Source: Streptomyces sp. SAJ15
GTDB taxonomy: Bacteria; Actinomycetota; Actinomycetes; Streptomycetales; Streptomycetaceae
DNA length: 64,000 nucleotides
NCBI RefSeq assembly: GCF_007595705.1
Contig: NZ_NISY01000001.1
Span: forward strand, 620,001 to 684,000
Reading direction: 5' to 3'
Below the pieces are notes generated by a model. That model was not told the DNA's origin. It ran no database searches and saw only the letters and a list, made by a program, of their open reading frames with translations. This document shows positions 19,242 through 27,640 of this stretch, in pieces. The position numbers and the translations under genes were made by a program. Positions within the stretch are counted from its first letter, which is position 1; the number at the start of each line of letters is the position of its first letter.

Positions 19242-19800
19242 TGTTCCTCAGGTGCGGAAAATGCGTCGCCTTGGCTTGGCTCTCGCTGTCACTGCAGTCC
19301 TCCTCAACATCGTGGGGTGTAGTTCTATGGGGCGTTCTGGTGAGGATTTGAAGGAAGTTCACCCCGCAGCGGCGGAAAAATTGGCCAGTCAGTTGTCGAG
19401 TGACCTACTCGACGCCGTCAGACTTCGTGGAAAAGTCTCGCCGGGTGGTCCTGGAGTAGCGACCTACGACCGGGAGGACGGGGAGTACAACGTTCAGCAC
19501 TTCTGGTCTGTCTCGAAGCTCTCCCCGGAAGAGTTGACTCGCGGGTTCGAGCGCTTGCATGACGAGCTGCCGAAGAAGGGATGGCGACTTACGAAGTATG
19601 GTCACGCAAATTCCAAGGCGCGCCAGTTGCAGATCAAAGCCATCCATGAGAAGGATGATTTTTCAGTGCACGCTGAACTATTGATCAGGAGCACCAAGCC
19701 CAAACAATCTCCGAATGCTTCCCAGGAAGACCTCATCTACTTCGCCGTTGTATCCCCGGGCTATCGCTCCCCTGAAGGTGTGAATCCGAACGACTACTGA
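19234..19800 (+). CDS. Lipoprotein downstream of the hydrolase (possible immunity protein)
   Basis: A 188-residue lipoprotein with a basic N-terminus, hydrophobic core and Cys29 after NIVG. It shares no recognised family. The ATG at 19234 overlaps the hydrolase stop by eight bases, so the two are co-translated. The low GC and unusual codons of the hydrolase's second half continue through this gene, suggesting they were acquired together. A membrane-anchored outward-facing protein tightly linked to a hydrolase fits an immunity protein, but this is inference. Confidence 0.7.
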   Translation: MTSVPQVRKMRRLGLALAVTAVLLNIVGCSSMGRSGEDLKEVHPAAAEKLASQLSSDLLDAVRLRGKVSPGGPGVATYDREDGEYNVQHFWSVSKLSPEELTRGFERLHDELPKKGWRLTKYGHANSKARQLQIKAIHEKDDFSVHAELLIRSTKPKQSPNASQEDLIYFAVVSPGYRSPEGVNPNDY

Positions 19801-19830
19801 TTTGTCGTGGACAGACTGACAACAGCCTGC

Positions 19831-20931
19831 TCAGCCCGGTGTCGTCCCATCCCTCGACTCGGTGGCCCGCAGCGCCGGATCCAGTACCACATCCTCGCCC
19901 CGCCCCGCGAGCGTAAGCGCCTCTGGAAAGTGGCAAGCCGTCAGGTGACCCTCCGCGCTTCCCTCCGCGCGGGCCAGCGGCGGCTCCTCCTGCGCGCACT
20001 TCTCCTGTGCCTTCCAGCAGCGTGTCCGGAAGCGGCAGCCCGACGGCGGGGTGACGGGGGAGGGGACGTCGCCCTCCAAGCGGATGCGTTCGGGACGGGC
20101 GGCGGGCCCCCCGCCGTCCTCGTCCGCGGCGATCAGGGCGTCCGCCTCCGGGACCGCCGACAGCAGGGCGTGTGTGTAGGGGTGCCTGGGTCGCCCGTAG
20201 ATCTCGTCCCGGGCGCCCACCTCCACGATCTTGCCCAGGTACATCACCGCCACCCGGTGGGAGAAGTGTCGGACCACGGCCAGGTCGTGGGCGATGAAGA
20301 GGAAGGCGATGCCCAGCTCGCGCTGGAGTTGCTGGAGCAGGTTGACGACCTGGGCCTGGATGGAGACGTCCAGCGCCGAGACGGGTTCGTCCGCGACGAT
20401 GAGGCTCGGTTCCAGGGCCAGTGCGCGGGCGATGCCGATGCGCTGGCGTTGGCCGCCGGAGAACTCGTGGGGGAAGCGGTTGTAGTGCTCCGGGCTGAGG
20501 CCGACCACTTCGAGCAGCTCGCGTACGCGTGCCTCGCGGCCGCTCGGTGGGCGGATGCCGTTGATCTCCATCGGGCCGGAGATGATCGTGCCCACCGTCT
20601 GTCGGGGGTTCAGTGAGGAGTACGGATCCTGGAAGATCATCTGGATCTGGGAGCGGATCGGGGCCAGGGCGCGACGACGCGCGTGGGTGATGTCCTCGCC
20701 TCGGTAGGCGATCCGGCCCGCCGTGGGTTCCAGCAGCCGGGTCAGCAGCCGCCCGGTGGTGGACTTGCCGCAGCCCGACTCGCCCACCAGCCCGAAGCTC
20801 TCGCCCGCGCGGACCGTCAGGTCGATCCCATCGACCGCCCGCACGGCGCCCACCCGGCGCCGGAACGGAAACCCGCCCAGCACCGGGAAGTGCTTGGCCA
20901 GTCCCTTCGCGACCAGCAGTTCCTCGCTCAT
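19831..20931 (-). CDS. bldKE: Oligopeptide ABC transporter ATPase, BldKE-like
   Basis: A 366-residue OppF-type ATPase with Walker [10 protein letters not shown], signature FSGGQRQR, Walker B LIVADEP and a C-terminal four-cysteine oligo_HPY region. It is the last gene of a minus-strand operon in the order permease, lipoprotein, permease, ATPase, ATPase, which is the order of bldKABCDE. The ATG at 20931 overlaps the preceding ATPase stop by four bases. In S. coelicolor BldK imports an extracellular signal needed for aerial hyphae. Assignment rests on gene order and family, not on alignment. Confidence 0.8.
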   Translation of the reverse strand: MSEELLVAKGLAKHFPVLGGFPFRRRVGAVRAVDGIDLTVRAGESFGLVGESGCGKSTTGRLLTRLLEPTAGRIAYRGEDITHARRRALAPIRSQIQMIFQDPYSSLNPRQTVGTIISGPMEINGIRPPSGREARVRELLEVVGLSPEHYNRFPHEFSGGQRQRIGIARALALEPSLIVADEPVSALDVSIQAQVVNLLQQLQRELGIAFLFIAHDLAVVRHFSHRVAVMYLGKIVEVGARDEIYGRPRHPYTHALLSAVPEADALIAADEDGGGPAARPERIRLEGDVPSPVTPPSGCRFRTRCWKAQEKCAQEEPPLARAEGSAEGHLTACHFPEALTLAGRGEDVVLDPALRATESRDGTTPG

Positions 20932-21971
20932 CGCGGCGCCCCCCGCAGCCGCCCCCGCTGCCCTTCGGTCAGATGACAGGCGGCCCCCCGCCCCGGTGGC
21001 AGCGTGGGCCGCTCGGTTCGGCAGCGCTCCCCGCTCACCTCTTCGGTGAAGCCGCATCGCGGATGGAAGGGGCAGCCCGGCGGCGGGGCGAGCAGGCTGG
21101 GCGGGGCGCCGGGGATCGGAGTGAGCGGCGTGTCGACCGCCGAGTCCAGCCGGGGCATCGAGGCCAACAGCCCCCAGGTGTACGGGTGGCGCGGGTCGCG
21201 CAGCACCTCGCGCACCGCGCCCCGCTCCACCGCCCGCCCCGCGTACATCACCAGCAACTCGTCGGCGGCGCCCGCGACCACCCCCAGGTCATGGGTGATC
21301 AGGATGATCGCGGAGCCGGTCTCCTGCTGGAGGTCGCGCAGCAGGTCCAGGATCTGCGCCTGCACCGTCACGTCCAGCGCGGTGGTCGGCTCGTCGGCGA
21401 TCAGCAGCTCGGGATCGCAGACCAGCGCCATCGCGATCATCGCGCGCTGGCGCATGCCGCCCGAGAACTGGTGCGGGTAGTCGTCCACCCGGAGCCGGGG
21501 GTTGGGGATGCCGACCTTGTCGAGCATCTCGACGGCGCGCGACCGGGCCTCGCGCCGGGAGGCCCCGGTGTGGCGCCGGTAGGGCTCGGCGATCTGCCGA
21601 CCCACCGTGTAGTAGGGCGAGAGCGCGGTGAGCGAGTCCTGGAAGATCATCGCCATGGTGTTGCCGCGCAGCCGCTCCAGCGTGCGCTCACCGGCGCCGG
21701 TGAGCTCCTGCCCGGCCAGCCGGATGCCGCCTTCTACGGTGGTGCGGCGCGGGTCGTGCAGCCCCAGCACGGCCAGGCTGGTGACGGACTTCCCGGAGCC
21801 GGACTCGCCGACGATGCCCAGGGTGCGGCCGCGTTCCAGGGAGAAGGAGAGGCCGTCGACCGCCTTCACGGTGCCGTCCTCGGTGGCGAAGCGGACCGAG
21901 AGCTCGGTCACGGAGAGGAACGGGGCGGCGTCGCCGCCCCCGCCCGGCCGCTCGGTCAGGGTGCTGGTCAC
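20928..21971 (-). CDS. bldKD: Oligopeptide ABC transporter ATPase, BldKD-like
   Basis: A 347-residue OppD-type ATPase with Walker A GESGSGKS, signature FSGGMRQR, Walker B LLIADEP and a C-terminal cysteine-bearing oligo_HPY region. The GTG at 21971 is chosen because AGGAG then lies about 11 bases upstream; a GTG at 21983 is in frame but directly abuts that AGGAG. It starts just after the permease stop and overlaps the next ATPase by four bases. Confidence 0.8.
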   Translation of the reverse strand: MTSTLTERPGGGGDAAPFLSVTELSVRFATEDGTVKAVDGLSFSLERGRTLGIVGESGSGKSVTSLAVLGLHDPRRTTVEGGIRLAGQELTGAGERTLERLRGNTMAMIFQDSLTALSPYYTVGRQIAEPYRRHTGASRREARSRAVEMLDKVGIPNPRLRVDDYPHQFSGGMRQRAMIAMALVCDPELLIADEPTTALDVTVQAQILDLLRDLQQETGSAIILITHDLGVVAGAADELLVMYAGRAVERGAVREVLRDPRHPYTWGLLASMPRLDSAVDTPLTPIPGAPPSLLAPPPGCPFHPRCGFTEEVSGERCRTERPTLPPGRGAACHLTEGQRGRLRGAPR

Positions 21972-21985
21972 GTGGGTCGTCACTC

Positions 21986-22963
21986 CTAGGCCAGGCGCAC
22001 ACGCGGGTCGATGACGGCGTAGAGCGCGTCCACGATGATGTTGGCGATCACGATCGCGGTGCAGCTGAAGAGCATGACGCCCATCAGCATGGGGAGGTCC
22101 TTCTCCGTCACCGACTCCACCGCCAGCCGGCCCAGCCCGTGCAGGGTGAAGGTGAACTCGGTGACCATGGCGCCGCCGAAGAGCGAGCCCAGGTCGATGC
22201 CGACGAGCGTGACGATGGGGGCCATCGCGCCCCGCCAGGCGTAGCGGAAGAAGACCGTCCGCGCGGGCAGCCCCTTGGCCCGCGCGGTGCGCACATGGTC
22301 CTCGTCCAGTTGCTCGATCATCTGCGAGCGGGTCATCCGGCTGTAGTTGGCGATGAAGATGATGGAGAGCACCAGCCAGGGCAGCAGCATCCCGCCGAAC
22401 CAGCCCGCCGGATCGTCGGTGATCGGCACGTACGCCGGGCGGTCGATCAGGTCCCAGGAGTCCACCAGCAGCCACAGCGCGATGGTGCCGACGAAGTAGA
22501 CCTGGAGCGAGTTGCCGATCAACGACAGCGAGCTGAGGAGCTTGTCGACGACGGTGCCGCGCCGGGCGGCGGCGAGCATGCCGATGGACACGCCGACGAG
22601 CAGGAAGACCACGGCGCCGCCGAAGGCCAGGGACAGCGTGGTGGGATAGCGGTCCAGGATGGTCTCCCACACCGGCTGGTTGTTGCGGAACGAGTAGCCC
22701 AGGCAGGGCGCGTCGCAGTGGCCGATGTCGAAGTCCCGCCCGGCGACGATGCCCACCAGGTAGTGCCAGTACTGCACCGGGACCGGCTCGTCGAGCCCCA
22801 GGTTCTCATCGATGATCGCCAGTGCCTCCGGCCCGCAGTTCTTGCCGCAGGCCAGTTGGGCCGGCTCGGTGGGCAGCGCGAAGAACAGGAAGAAGGTGAT
22901 CGCGCTGATGGCCAGGACGATGACGAGCGCGCCGAGCGTCCGGCGCCACAGGAACCTCAGCAT
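21986..22963 (-). CDS. bldKC: Oligopeptide ABC transporter permease, BldKC-like
   Basis: A 325-residue OppB-type permease with about six membrane segments; the coupling loop lies around VRTARAKGLPARTVF. Unlike the OppB-type subunits of operons 1 and 2, the first extracytoplasmic loop carries four cysteines (39, 43, 83, 87) in two CxxxC pairs, suggesting disulfides or metal binding. It begins nine bases after the binding-protein stop in the bldK-like operon. Confidence 0.8.
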   Translation of the reverse strand: MLRFLWRRTLGALVIVLAISAITFFLFFALPTEPAQLACGKNCGPEALAIIDENLGLDEPVPVQYWHYLVGIVAGRDFDIGHCDAPCLGYSFRNNQPVWETILDRYPTTLSLAFGGAVVFLLVGVSIGMLAAARRGTVVDKLLSSLSLIGNSLQVYFVGTIALWLLVDSWDLIDRPAYVPITDDPAGWFGGMLLPWLVLSIIFIANYSRMTRSQMIEQLDEDHVRTARAKGLPARTVFFRYAWRGAMAPIVTLVGIDLGSLFGGAMVTEFTFTLHGLGRLAVESVTEKDLPMLMGVMLFSCTAIVIANIIVDALYAVIDPRVRLA

Positions 22964-22972
22964 CGGCAGGGG

Positions 22973-24799
22973 TCACTTGACGTAGACGTCGGTCGGCGCG
23001 GCCGTGCCGTACACCGGGTGGTACTTCACCCCGCCGATCCCCGAACCCCAGATGGACCACTGGCGGTTGTAGAAGATCGGGACCGCCGGGACGTCCTCGG
23101 TGAGGATCCTCTCCGCCAGCTTCACCCACTCGTCGGCGGCCGCCTCGACATCGGTGATCTTGTTGATGCGGTCGATCTCGGCGTTCACCAGGCCGTTGCG
23201 CAGGTGCCAGTAGTTCTGCGAGCCGTCGACCACGCTACGGCCGTCGAACAGCGGCGGGACGACCGTGGAGCCCACCGGCCAGTCGGCCCCCCAGGAGGCG
23301 CGGTAGATGTCGAAGCCGTTGTCCACCTTGGAGATCTCGGTGGTGTAGTTGTTGGAGTCGATCTCCTTCTTCTCCACCCGGAATCCGGCCTTCTCCAACG
23401 CCTGGGTGACCACCACGGAGATCTTCTGGTACTCGGTGGTGTTGGGGTAGGCGTAGACGATCTCCTGCCCCTCCTTGCCCGCCTCGCGTAGCAGCCTCTT
23501 GGCGGTGGCGGTGTCCCCGGCGGGGAACTTCTTCTTGCCGTAGGGGTCGATGTCCTTCCAGCCGGCCAGCGACGGGGAGAGCAGGTTGCCGGCGACCTGA
23601 CCGGCCCGGGCGCCGCCGAGCTGGCCCAGGATCTGATGGTTGGGCAGCGCGTAGGCCAGCGCCTGACGGACCTTCTTGTCCTTGATCCGATCCATGTTGA
23701 TCGCCATGTAGTCGACGTACGGCTGCACCTCGTTGAAGGTGCGGTCCTTGGTCGCGTCGTCCTTCAGTACCGAGGGGCCGGCCTCGATGGTGACCGCGTT
23801 GGTGAAGGACATCGCCTGCCGGTCGCTGCCGCGCTCGGCCAGCAGCCGGCGCGCCGAGTCCGGCTCCTGCACCCCGAAGCTGACCGCGAACCGCTCCGGG
23901 TACTGGTGGCGCACCGGGTCCGTCCTCGGGTCCCAGTGCTCGTTGCGCACCAGCGTCAGCGACTTGCCCGCCTTCAGCGTGCCGATCTTGTACGGGCCGG
24001 AGGCCACCGGGTGGGTGTCGTAGCGCTCCTTGGTGTCCTTGCCCGGCTCGGCGGGGACCGCGCCGATGTTGGGCATGGCCACGGCGTACGGGGTGTCCGC
24101 GTGCGGCTCGCGGAAGTGGAAGACGACCGTCTTGTCGTCCGGGGTGTCCAGCACGTCGTCGGGCAGGTGGTCGCCCTTGTACGGGCCGTCGGGCAGGGCC
24201 TTGCGGAAGGACTGGCCCTCCCCGGAGAGCCACTGCGGGATGTACTGCGGCCCGTCCGTGGCGAACTTCGCGTACAGCCGTTCCACGCTCTGCCGCACGT
24301 CCGCGGAGGTGATCGGCGAGCCGTCCTCGAACTTCAGGCCGTCCTTGAGGGTGTAGGTCCAGGTGCGGCCGCCGTCGGAGGAGGTGCCGGTGTCGGTGGC
24401 GAGGTCGCCGACGACCTTGACCCGACCGTTCGCGTCGATCTTGTACGTGGTCAGCGAGCGGTTGTAGAGCATCTGCACGCTGAGCTGGTCGGCGTAGTAG
24501 ATCTGCGCCGGGTCCAGATGGGTGAAGGCGTCGCGCTGAAGGACGTTGACCGTGCCGCCCTCCTTGGCGCCGGGGACCGGCGCGGCGGGCCCGGTGGAGT
24601 CGGCCTTGGTGCCGAGCGAGTAGTTCTCGGCCCGGTTCTTGTCCGTCTTGCGGCTCGGGTCGTCGTCGGGGTCGCCGCCTCCGCCGCCGCTGCTGCACGC
24701 GGAGAGCGTCAGGACCGCGGCGGTCAGGGCGGCGGCGGCCGGCCGCGCTCCGCGCCGCGCGCGCCGTGGGCCCCGGGGGGTCGAGGGATCTGAGGTCAT
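22973..24799 (-). CDS. bldKB: Oligopeptide-binding lipoprotein, BldKB-like
   Basis: A 608-residue family 5 binding protein, longer than the other two in this window and only distantly similar to them. The N-terminal region has arginines (PRRARRGARP) before a hydrophobic stretch and a lipobox LSAC (Cys35), followed by a Ser/Gly/Asp linker. It should capture the oligopeptide ligand outside the membrane. The position as second gene between two permeases, and the length near 600, match BldKB. Ligand identity cannot be read from sequence. Confidence 0.82.
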   Translation of the reverse strand: MTSDPSTPRGPRRARRGARPAAAALTAAVLTLSACSSGGGGGDPDDDPSRKTDKNRAENYSLGTKADSTGPAAPVPGAKEGGTVNVLQRDAFTHLDPAQIYYADQLSVQMLYNRSLTTYKIDANGRVKVVGDLATDTGTSSDGGRTWTYTLKDGLKFEDGSPITSADVRQSVERLYAKFATDGPQYIPQWLSGEGQSFRKALPDGPYKGDHLPDDVLDTPDDKTVVFHFREPHADTPYAVAMPNIGAVPAEPGKDTKERYDTHPVASGPYKIGTLKAGKSLTLVRNEHWDPRTDPVRHQYPERFAVSFGVQEPDSARRLLAERGSDRQAMSFTNAVTIEAGPSVLKDDATKDRTFNEVQPYVDYMAINMDRIKDKKVRQALAYALPNHQILGQLGGARAGQVAGNLLSPSLAGWKDIDPYGKKKFPAGDTATAKRLLREAGKEGQEIVYAYPNTTEYQKISVVVTQALEKAGFRVEKKEIDSNNYTTEISKVDNGFDIYRASWGADWPVGSTVVPPLFDGRSVVDGSQNYWHLRNGLVNAEIDRINKITDVEAAADEWVKLAERILTEDVPAVPIFYNRQWSIWGSGIGGVKYHPVYGTAAPTDVYVK

Positions 24800-24844
24800 G
24801 ATCGTTCCACCTGCCCTGGCTGGTAGCGGCGGGCCCCTGGCCCG

Positions 24845-25909
24845 CTAGCGCTTCGTCTTCGGATCGAACGCGTCCCGTACCGAGTCCCCGAGCAGGTTGA
24901 AGGCGACCACGAAGATCACCATGGCGATGCCGGGGAAGAACATGTAGGTGATGTCGTTCTGGTAGTGGCGCGAGCCGGTGGCGAACATCCGGCCCCAGTC
25001 GGGGGTCGGCTCCACGATGCCCACCCCGAGGAAGGACAGTGCCGCCTCGACGGTCACGAAGTTCGGCAGCATCAGCGTGGACTGCACCAGGATCGGCGTC
25101 CACAGGTTGGGCAGCAGCTCCTTGCGGATGATCCGCCACGGAGAGGCCCCGGTGACCTTCGCCGCCTCGATGAACTCCCGCTCGCGCAGGCTCAGCACCT
25201 GGCCGCGCAGCAGCCGGGCCAGCCCCATCCAGCCCAGCACCCACATCACCAGGACGAGTGTGATCACCCGCAGTGAGGTCGGGGTCTCCTTCTCCGGGCT
25301 CACGAACAGCGCGTACACCACCGGCGTGAAGGCCACGAAGGAGAGCTGCGCGGGGAAGGCCAGCAGCAGGTCGATGAAGCGCCCCAGCACGCTGTCGACC
25401 CGGCCCCCGAGATAGCCCGCGGTCACCCCGATCACGATGCCGGTGAGCACGCACAGCACCGTCACCACGGTCGCGATCAGCAACGAGGTGCGGATGCCGT
25501 ACAGCAGTTGGGTGAACACGTCGCGGCCGAGCTGCGGTTCGATCCCGAACCAGAACTCGCCGTCGATGCCGCCGTTCGGCTTGACCGGGTAGTAGAACTC
25601 GTTGAGCAGCCCGGGCCGGTCCAGGCCGTAGGTCGTGTACGGATCCTTGCCGTACAGCCGGGCGATGAGCGGGGCCAGCAGCGCCGCGAGGAAGAAGAAC
25701 AGCACGACGTAGGCGGAGACGACGCCGGTGCGGTCGCGTCGGAAGCGGCGCCACATCAACTGGCCGGGCGATCGCCCCACCGGCCCCGCCGCGGTCCGCT
25801 CCGCCCCGGCCGCGTGGGGATCCGACCCGGCCGCGCGCCGCGCCGGGACGGCCGCGGGCGGCGGCCCGTCGGCCGGCGGATCGGCCGTGGGTTGTGCTGG
25901 ACCTGTCAT
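24845..25909 (-). CDS. bldKA: Oligopeptide ABC transporter permease, BldKA-like
   Basis: A 354-residue OppC-type permease with a long Pro/Ala-rich cytoplasmic N-terminal tail (about 50 residues) before the first membrane helix. The coupling loop lies around [21 protein letters not shown]. It is the first gene of the bldK-like operon. The ATG at 25909 has only a weak GGGGG upstream. The gene faces a divergent promoter region with an AT-richer stretch at about 26055-26120. Confidence 0.8.
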   Translation of the reverse strand: MTGPAQPTADPPADGPPPAAVPARRAAGSDPHAAGAERTAAGPVGRSPGQLMWRRFRRDRTGVVSAYVVLFFFLAALLAPLIARLYGKDPYTTYGLDRPGLLNEFYYPVKPNGGIDGEFWFGIEPQLGRDVFTQLLYGIRTSLLIATVVTVLCVLTGIVIGVTAGYLGGRVDSVLGRFIDLLLAFPAQLSFVAFTPVVYALFVSPEKETPTSLRVITLVLVMWVLGWMGLARLLRGQVLSLREREFIEAAKVTGASPWRIIRKELLPNLWTPILVQSTLMLPNFVTVEAALSFLGVGIVEPTPDWGRMFATGSRHYQNDITYMFFPGIAMVIFVVAFNLLGDSVRDAFDPKTKR

Positions 25910-26239
25910 CGCGCGCCCCCGTTGCTCGGTCTGCCCGCGTTGCGTACCCGGCCCCTCACTCCGGGTTGAGCGGACTGTCGCAACGGAGGCGAGGCACCGT
26001 CAAGGGGCGGGCGGTGGCGGATGTCCTCCAGGGGCTCGACTTCCCCGACGCGAAGAGGTGAAATCCCATCAAAGGTGTTAACCGGAAGGCAACTTGTCCG
26101 TCTCGATGCCGATATACGGACGCCGCACGCTGGAGGGCGTACGGCCGTGCGGGTGCCGTGTACCGGCCGGGGCGAGCCATGTCGTCCCGGCCGGTCGAAG
26201 GTGATTGGCACCCCGGACCGGCGGGGGATACCTACCGTC
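25910..26239. other. Divergent intergenic region, bldK-like operon and 26240 gene
   Basis: No gene is seen. It must carry promoters for both directions. An AT-richer segment (about 26055-26120, including GTTAACC and GATATAC) is the best promoter candidate for the bldK-like operon. An inverted repeat lies at 26162-26195. Confidence 0.5.
26162..26195. promoter_or_regulatory. Inverted repeat upstream of 26240 gene
   Basis: ACCGGCCGGG (26162-26171) and CCCGGCCGGT (26186-26195) form perfect 10-bp arms around a 14-base spacer, about 45 bases before the start codon at 26240. It could be an operator or leader hairpin. Confidence 0.35.
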
Positions 26240-27580
26240 ATGGGGCAGACACGCATACTCACGCGCGGCGCGCGCGTCTTCGGCGCGGTCGTCTGCGCCG
26301 TACTGGGGCTGGTATCGCTCGCCTGGATCATCAGGGACCTGGACGAGGTGGAGAAGTCCAGCCAGGTGTGGTGGACCTGGTCCGGGCTGGGCGGCCGGTT
26401 CGTCGGCTACGGCTACGGAGTCCTCGGCTCCTCACTCGCCGACCTGGTGATCGTGGTCCTGTGCCTGGTCGTGGGCGCCACCGCGCTGCGTTCGTCCGCG
26501 GCCGCGGGCGCCCTCGGCACGCTCGCCGTCGTGGTCATCGCGCTGCGCCTCCCCAGCCTGTGGAACCTCAACTCCGACTGGATGGACGCCGCCCCCGAGG
26601 AGCTCAAGTCCCGGGCGCAGCTGACCGCCTGGGCGGGCGTGCTGCTCGGCGCCGCCCTGCTGCTCACCGTCGCCGCCGCACGCCGCCCGGCGGGACCGGG
26701 GAGCGGACCGGGCGGCTACGGCGCGCCCTACGGCCCGCCGGCTGACGCGCCCTCCTACGGCGCCGCTGCCCACGGTCCCGGGTACGGCGGCGGCTACGGC
26801 CCGCCCGGCGCGGACCCGCGGGACGAGCCGCCGGCGCCGCCCACCACCGGAGGCGCGGTCACCGGCCTGATCTTCCTGGTGGCCGCCGGGGTGGTGCTGG
26901 GCGCCTGGCAGCTCTACTGGGCGCAGGAGCTGGAGTGGGACACCTACAAGCGACTGCTCAGCGGCGAGGCCCTGCTGCCCACGCTGCTCGCCCCGCCCCT
27001 CGCCTGGTGGGAGTGGGTCCTCGTGGTGCTGGCGCTCTTCGCCGCGGTCGCCGCCGGCGCCCGCTCCGGGTACGCCCGGCCGCTGGGGATGATCGCGGGC
27101 GCGCTGCTGCTCGCGGACGGCATCAGCGATGTCTCCGCCTTCACCAAGGCGGACTACCTGGAACACTTCGGCGAGCTGGGCACCCGCGAGGTGCTCGCCG
27201 TGCTCACCTCCTTCTTCGAGCTGCTGGCCGGGCTGGTCGCGCTGGTCGCGCTGGCCCAGCGGGCGGCCCCGGGCGGGCCTTGGTCGACCGGGTGGGCCCA
27301 CACCGCGCCGTACGGGGGCGCCGCGCCCTACGGCGGCTACGACGGGTACGGCCGGCCCGACCCCGCGCCCGGCTACGGCTACCCCGGCTCCGCCCCGGGC
27401 TACGGGGAGGGCTACGGCGGCGGGTACGCGGGTGGCGGCGGGTACGCGGACGGGGGCTACGCGGGCGGCGGCGGGTACCCGGACGGCGGGTATCCGGACG
27501 GCGGCGGGTACGGCCCGCCGCCCGCCGCCCCGCCGACCACCCCGCCTCCGCCCCCGCCGTCCCGACCGCCGGCCTGGTAG
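26240..27580 (+). CDS. Membrane protein with Gly/Tyr/Pro-rich linker and tail
   Basis: A 446-residue protein I do not recognise by family. Three membrane segments lie within about residues 10-145, then a Gly/Pro/Tyr/Ala-rich linker (about 150-205), four more membrane segments (about 215-345), and a tail of about 100 residues made of GYG, GGGY and DGGY repeats ending in proline runs. The tail resembles low-complexity cytoplasmic tails of actinobacterial membrane proteins. The ATG at 26240 is chosen since the first membrane helix follows at once. It is divergent from the bldK-like operon. Confidence 0.75.
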   Translation: MGQTRILTRGARVFGAVVCAVLGLVSLAWIIRDLDEVEKSSQVWWTWSGLGGRFVGYGYGVLGSSLADLVIVVLCLVVGATALRSSAAAGALGTLAVVVIALRLPSLWNLNSDWMDAAPEELKSRAQLTAWAGVLLGAALLLTVAAARRPAGPGSGPGGYGAPYGPPADAPSYGAAAHGPGYGGGYGPPGADPRDEPPAPPTTGGAVTGLIFLVAAGVVLGAWQLYWAQELEWDTYKRLLSGEALLPTLLAPPLAWWEWVLVVLALFAAVAAGARSGYARPLGMIAGALLLADGISDVSAFTKADYLEHFGELGTREVLAVLTSFFELLAGLVALVALAQRAAPGGPWSTGWAHTAPYGGAAPYGGYDGYGRPDPAPGYGYPGSAPGYGEGYGGGYAGGGGYADGGYAGGGGYPDGGYPDGGGYGPPPAAPPTTPPPPPPSRPPAW

Positions 27581-27587
27581 CGCGCCG

Positions 27588-27633
27588 CCCCGGCCGGCGG
27601 CCGCCGCGCGGGCACGGCGGTCACCGGCCGGGG
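27588..27633. terminator. Bidirectional terminator between convergent genes
   Basis: CCCCGGCCGG (27588-27597) and CCGGCCGGGG (27624-27633) form a 10-bp stem around a GC-rich loop with internal pairing, between the membrane-protein gene (+) and the peptidase gene (-). Confidence 0.6.
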
Positions 27634-27640
27634 ACGGCCG

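Noticed and set aside
23235..25754. Very long open frame (over 800 codons) overlapping the bldKB/bldKA-like genes in another frame
   Set aside because: It is a GC-rich shadow: composition is Arg/Pro/Gly-rich, there are no motifs, and both real genes beneath have lipobox or permease signatures and correct third-position GC.
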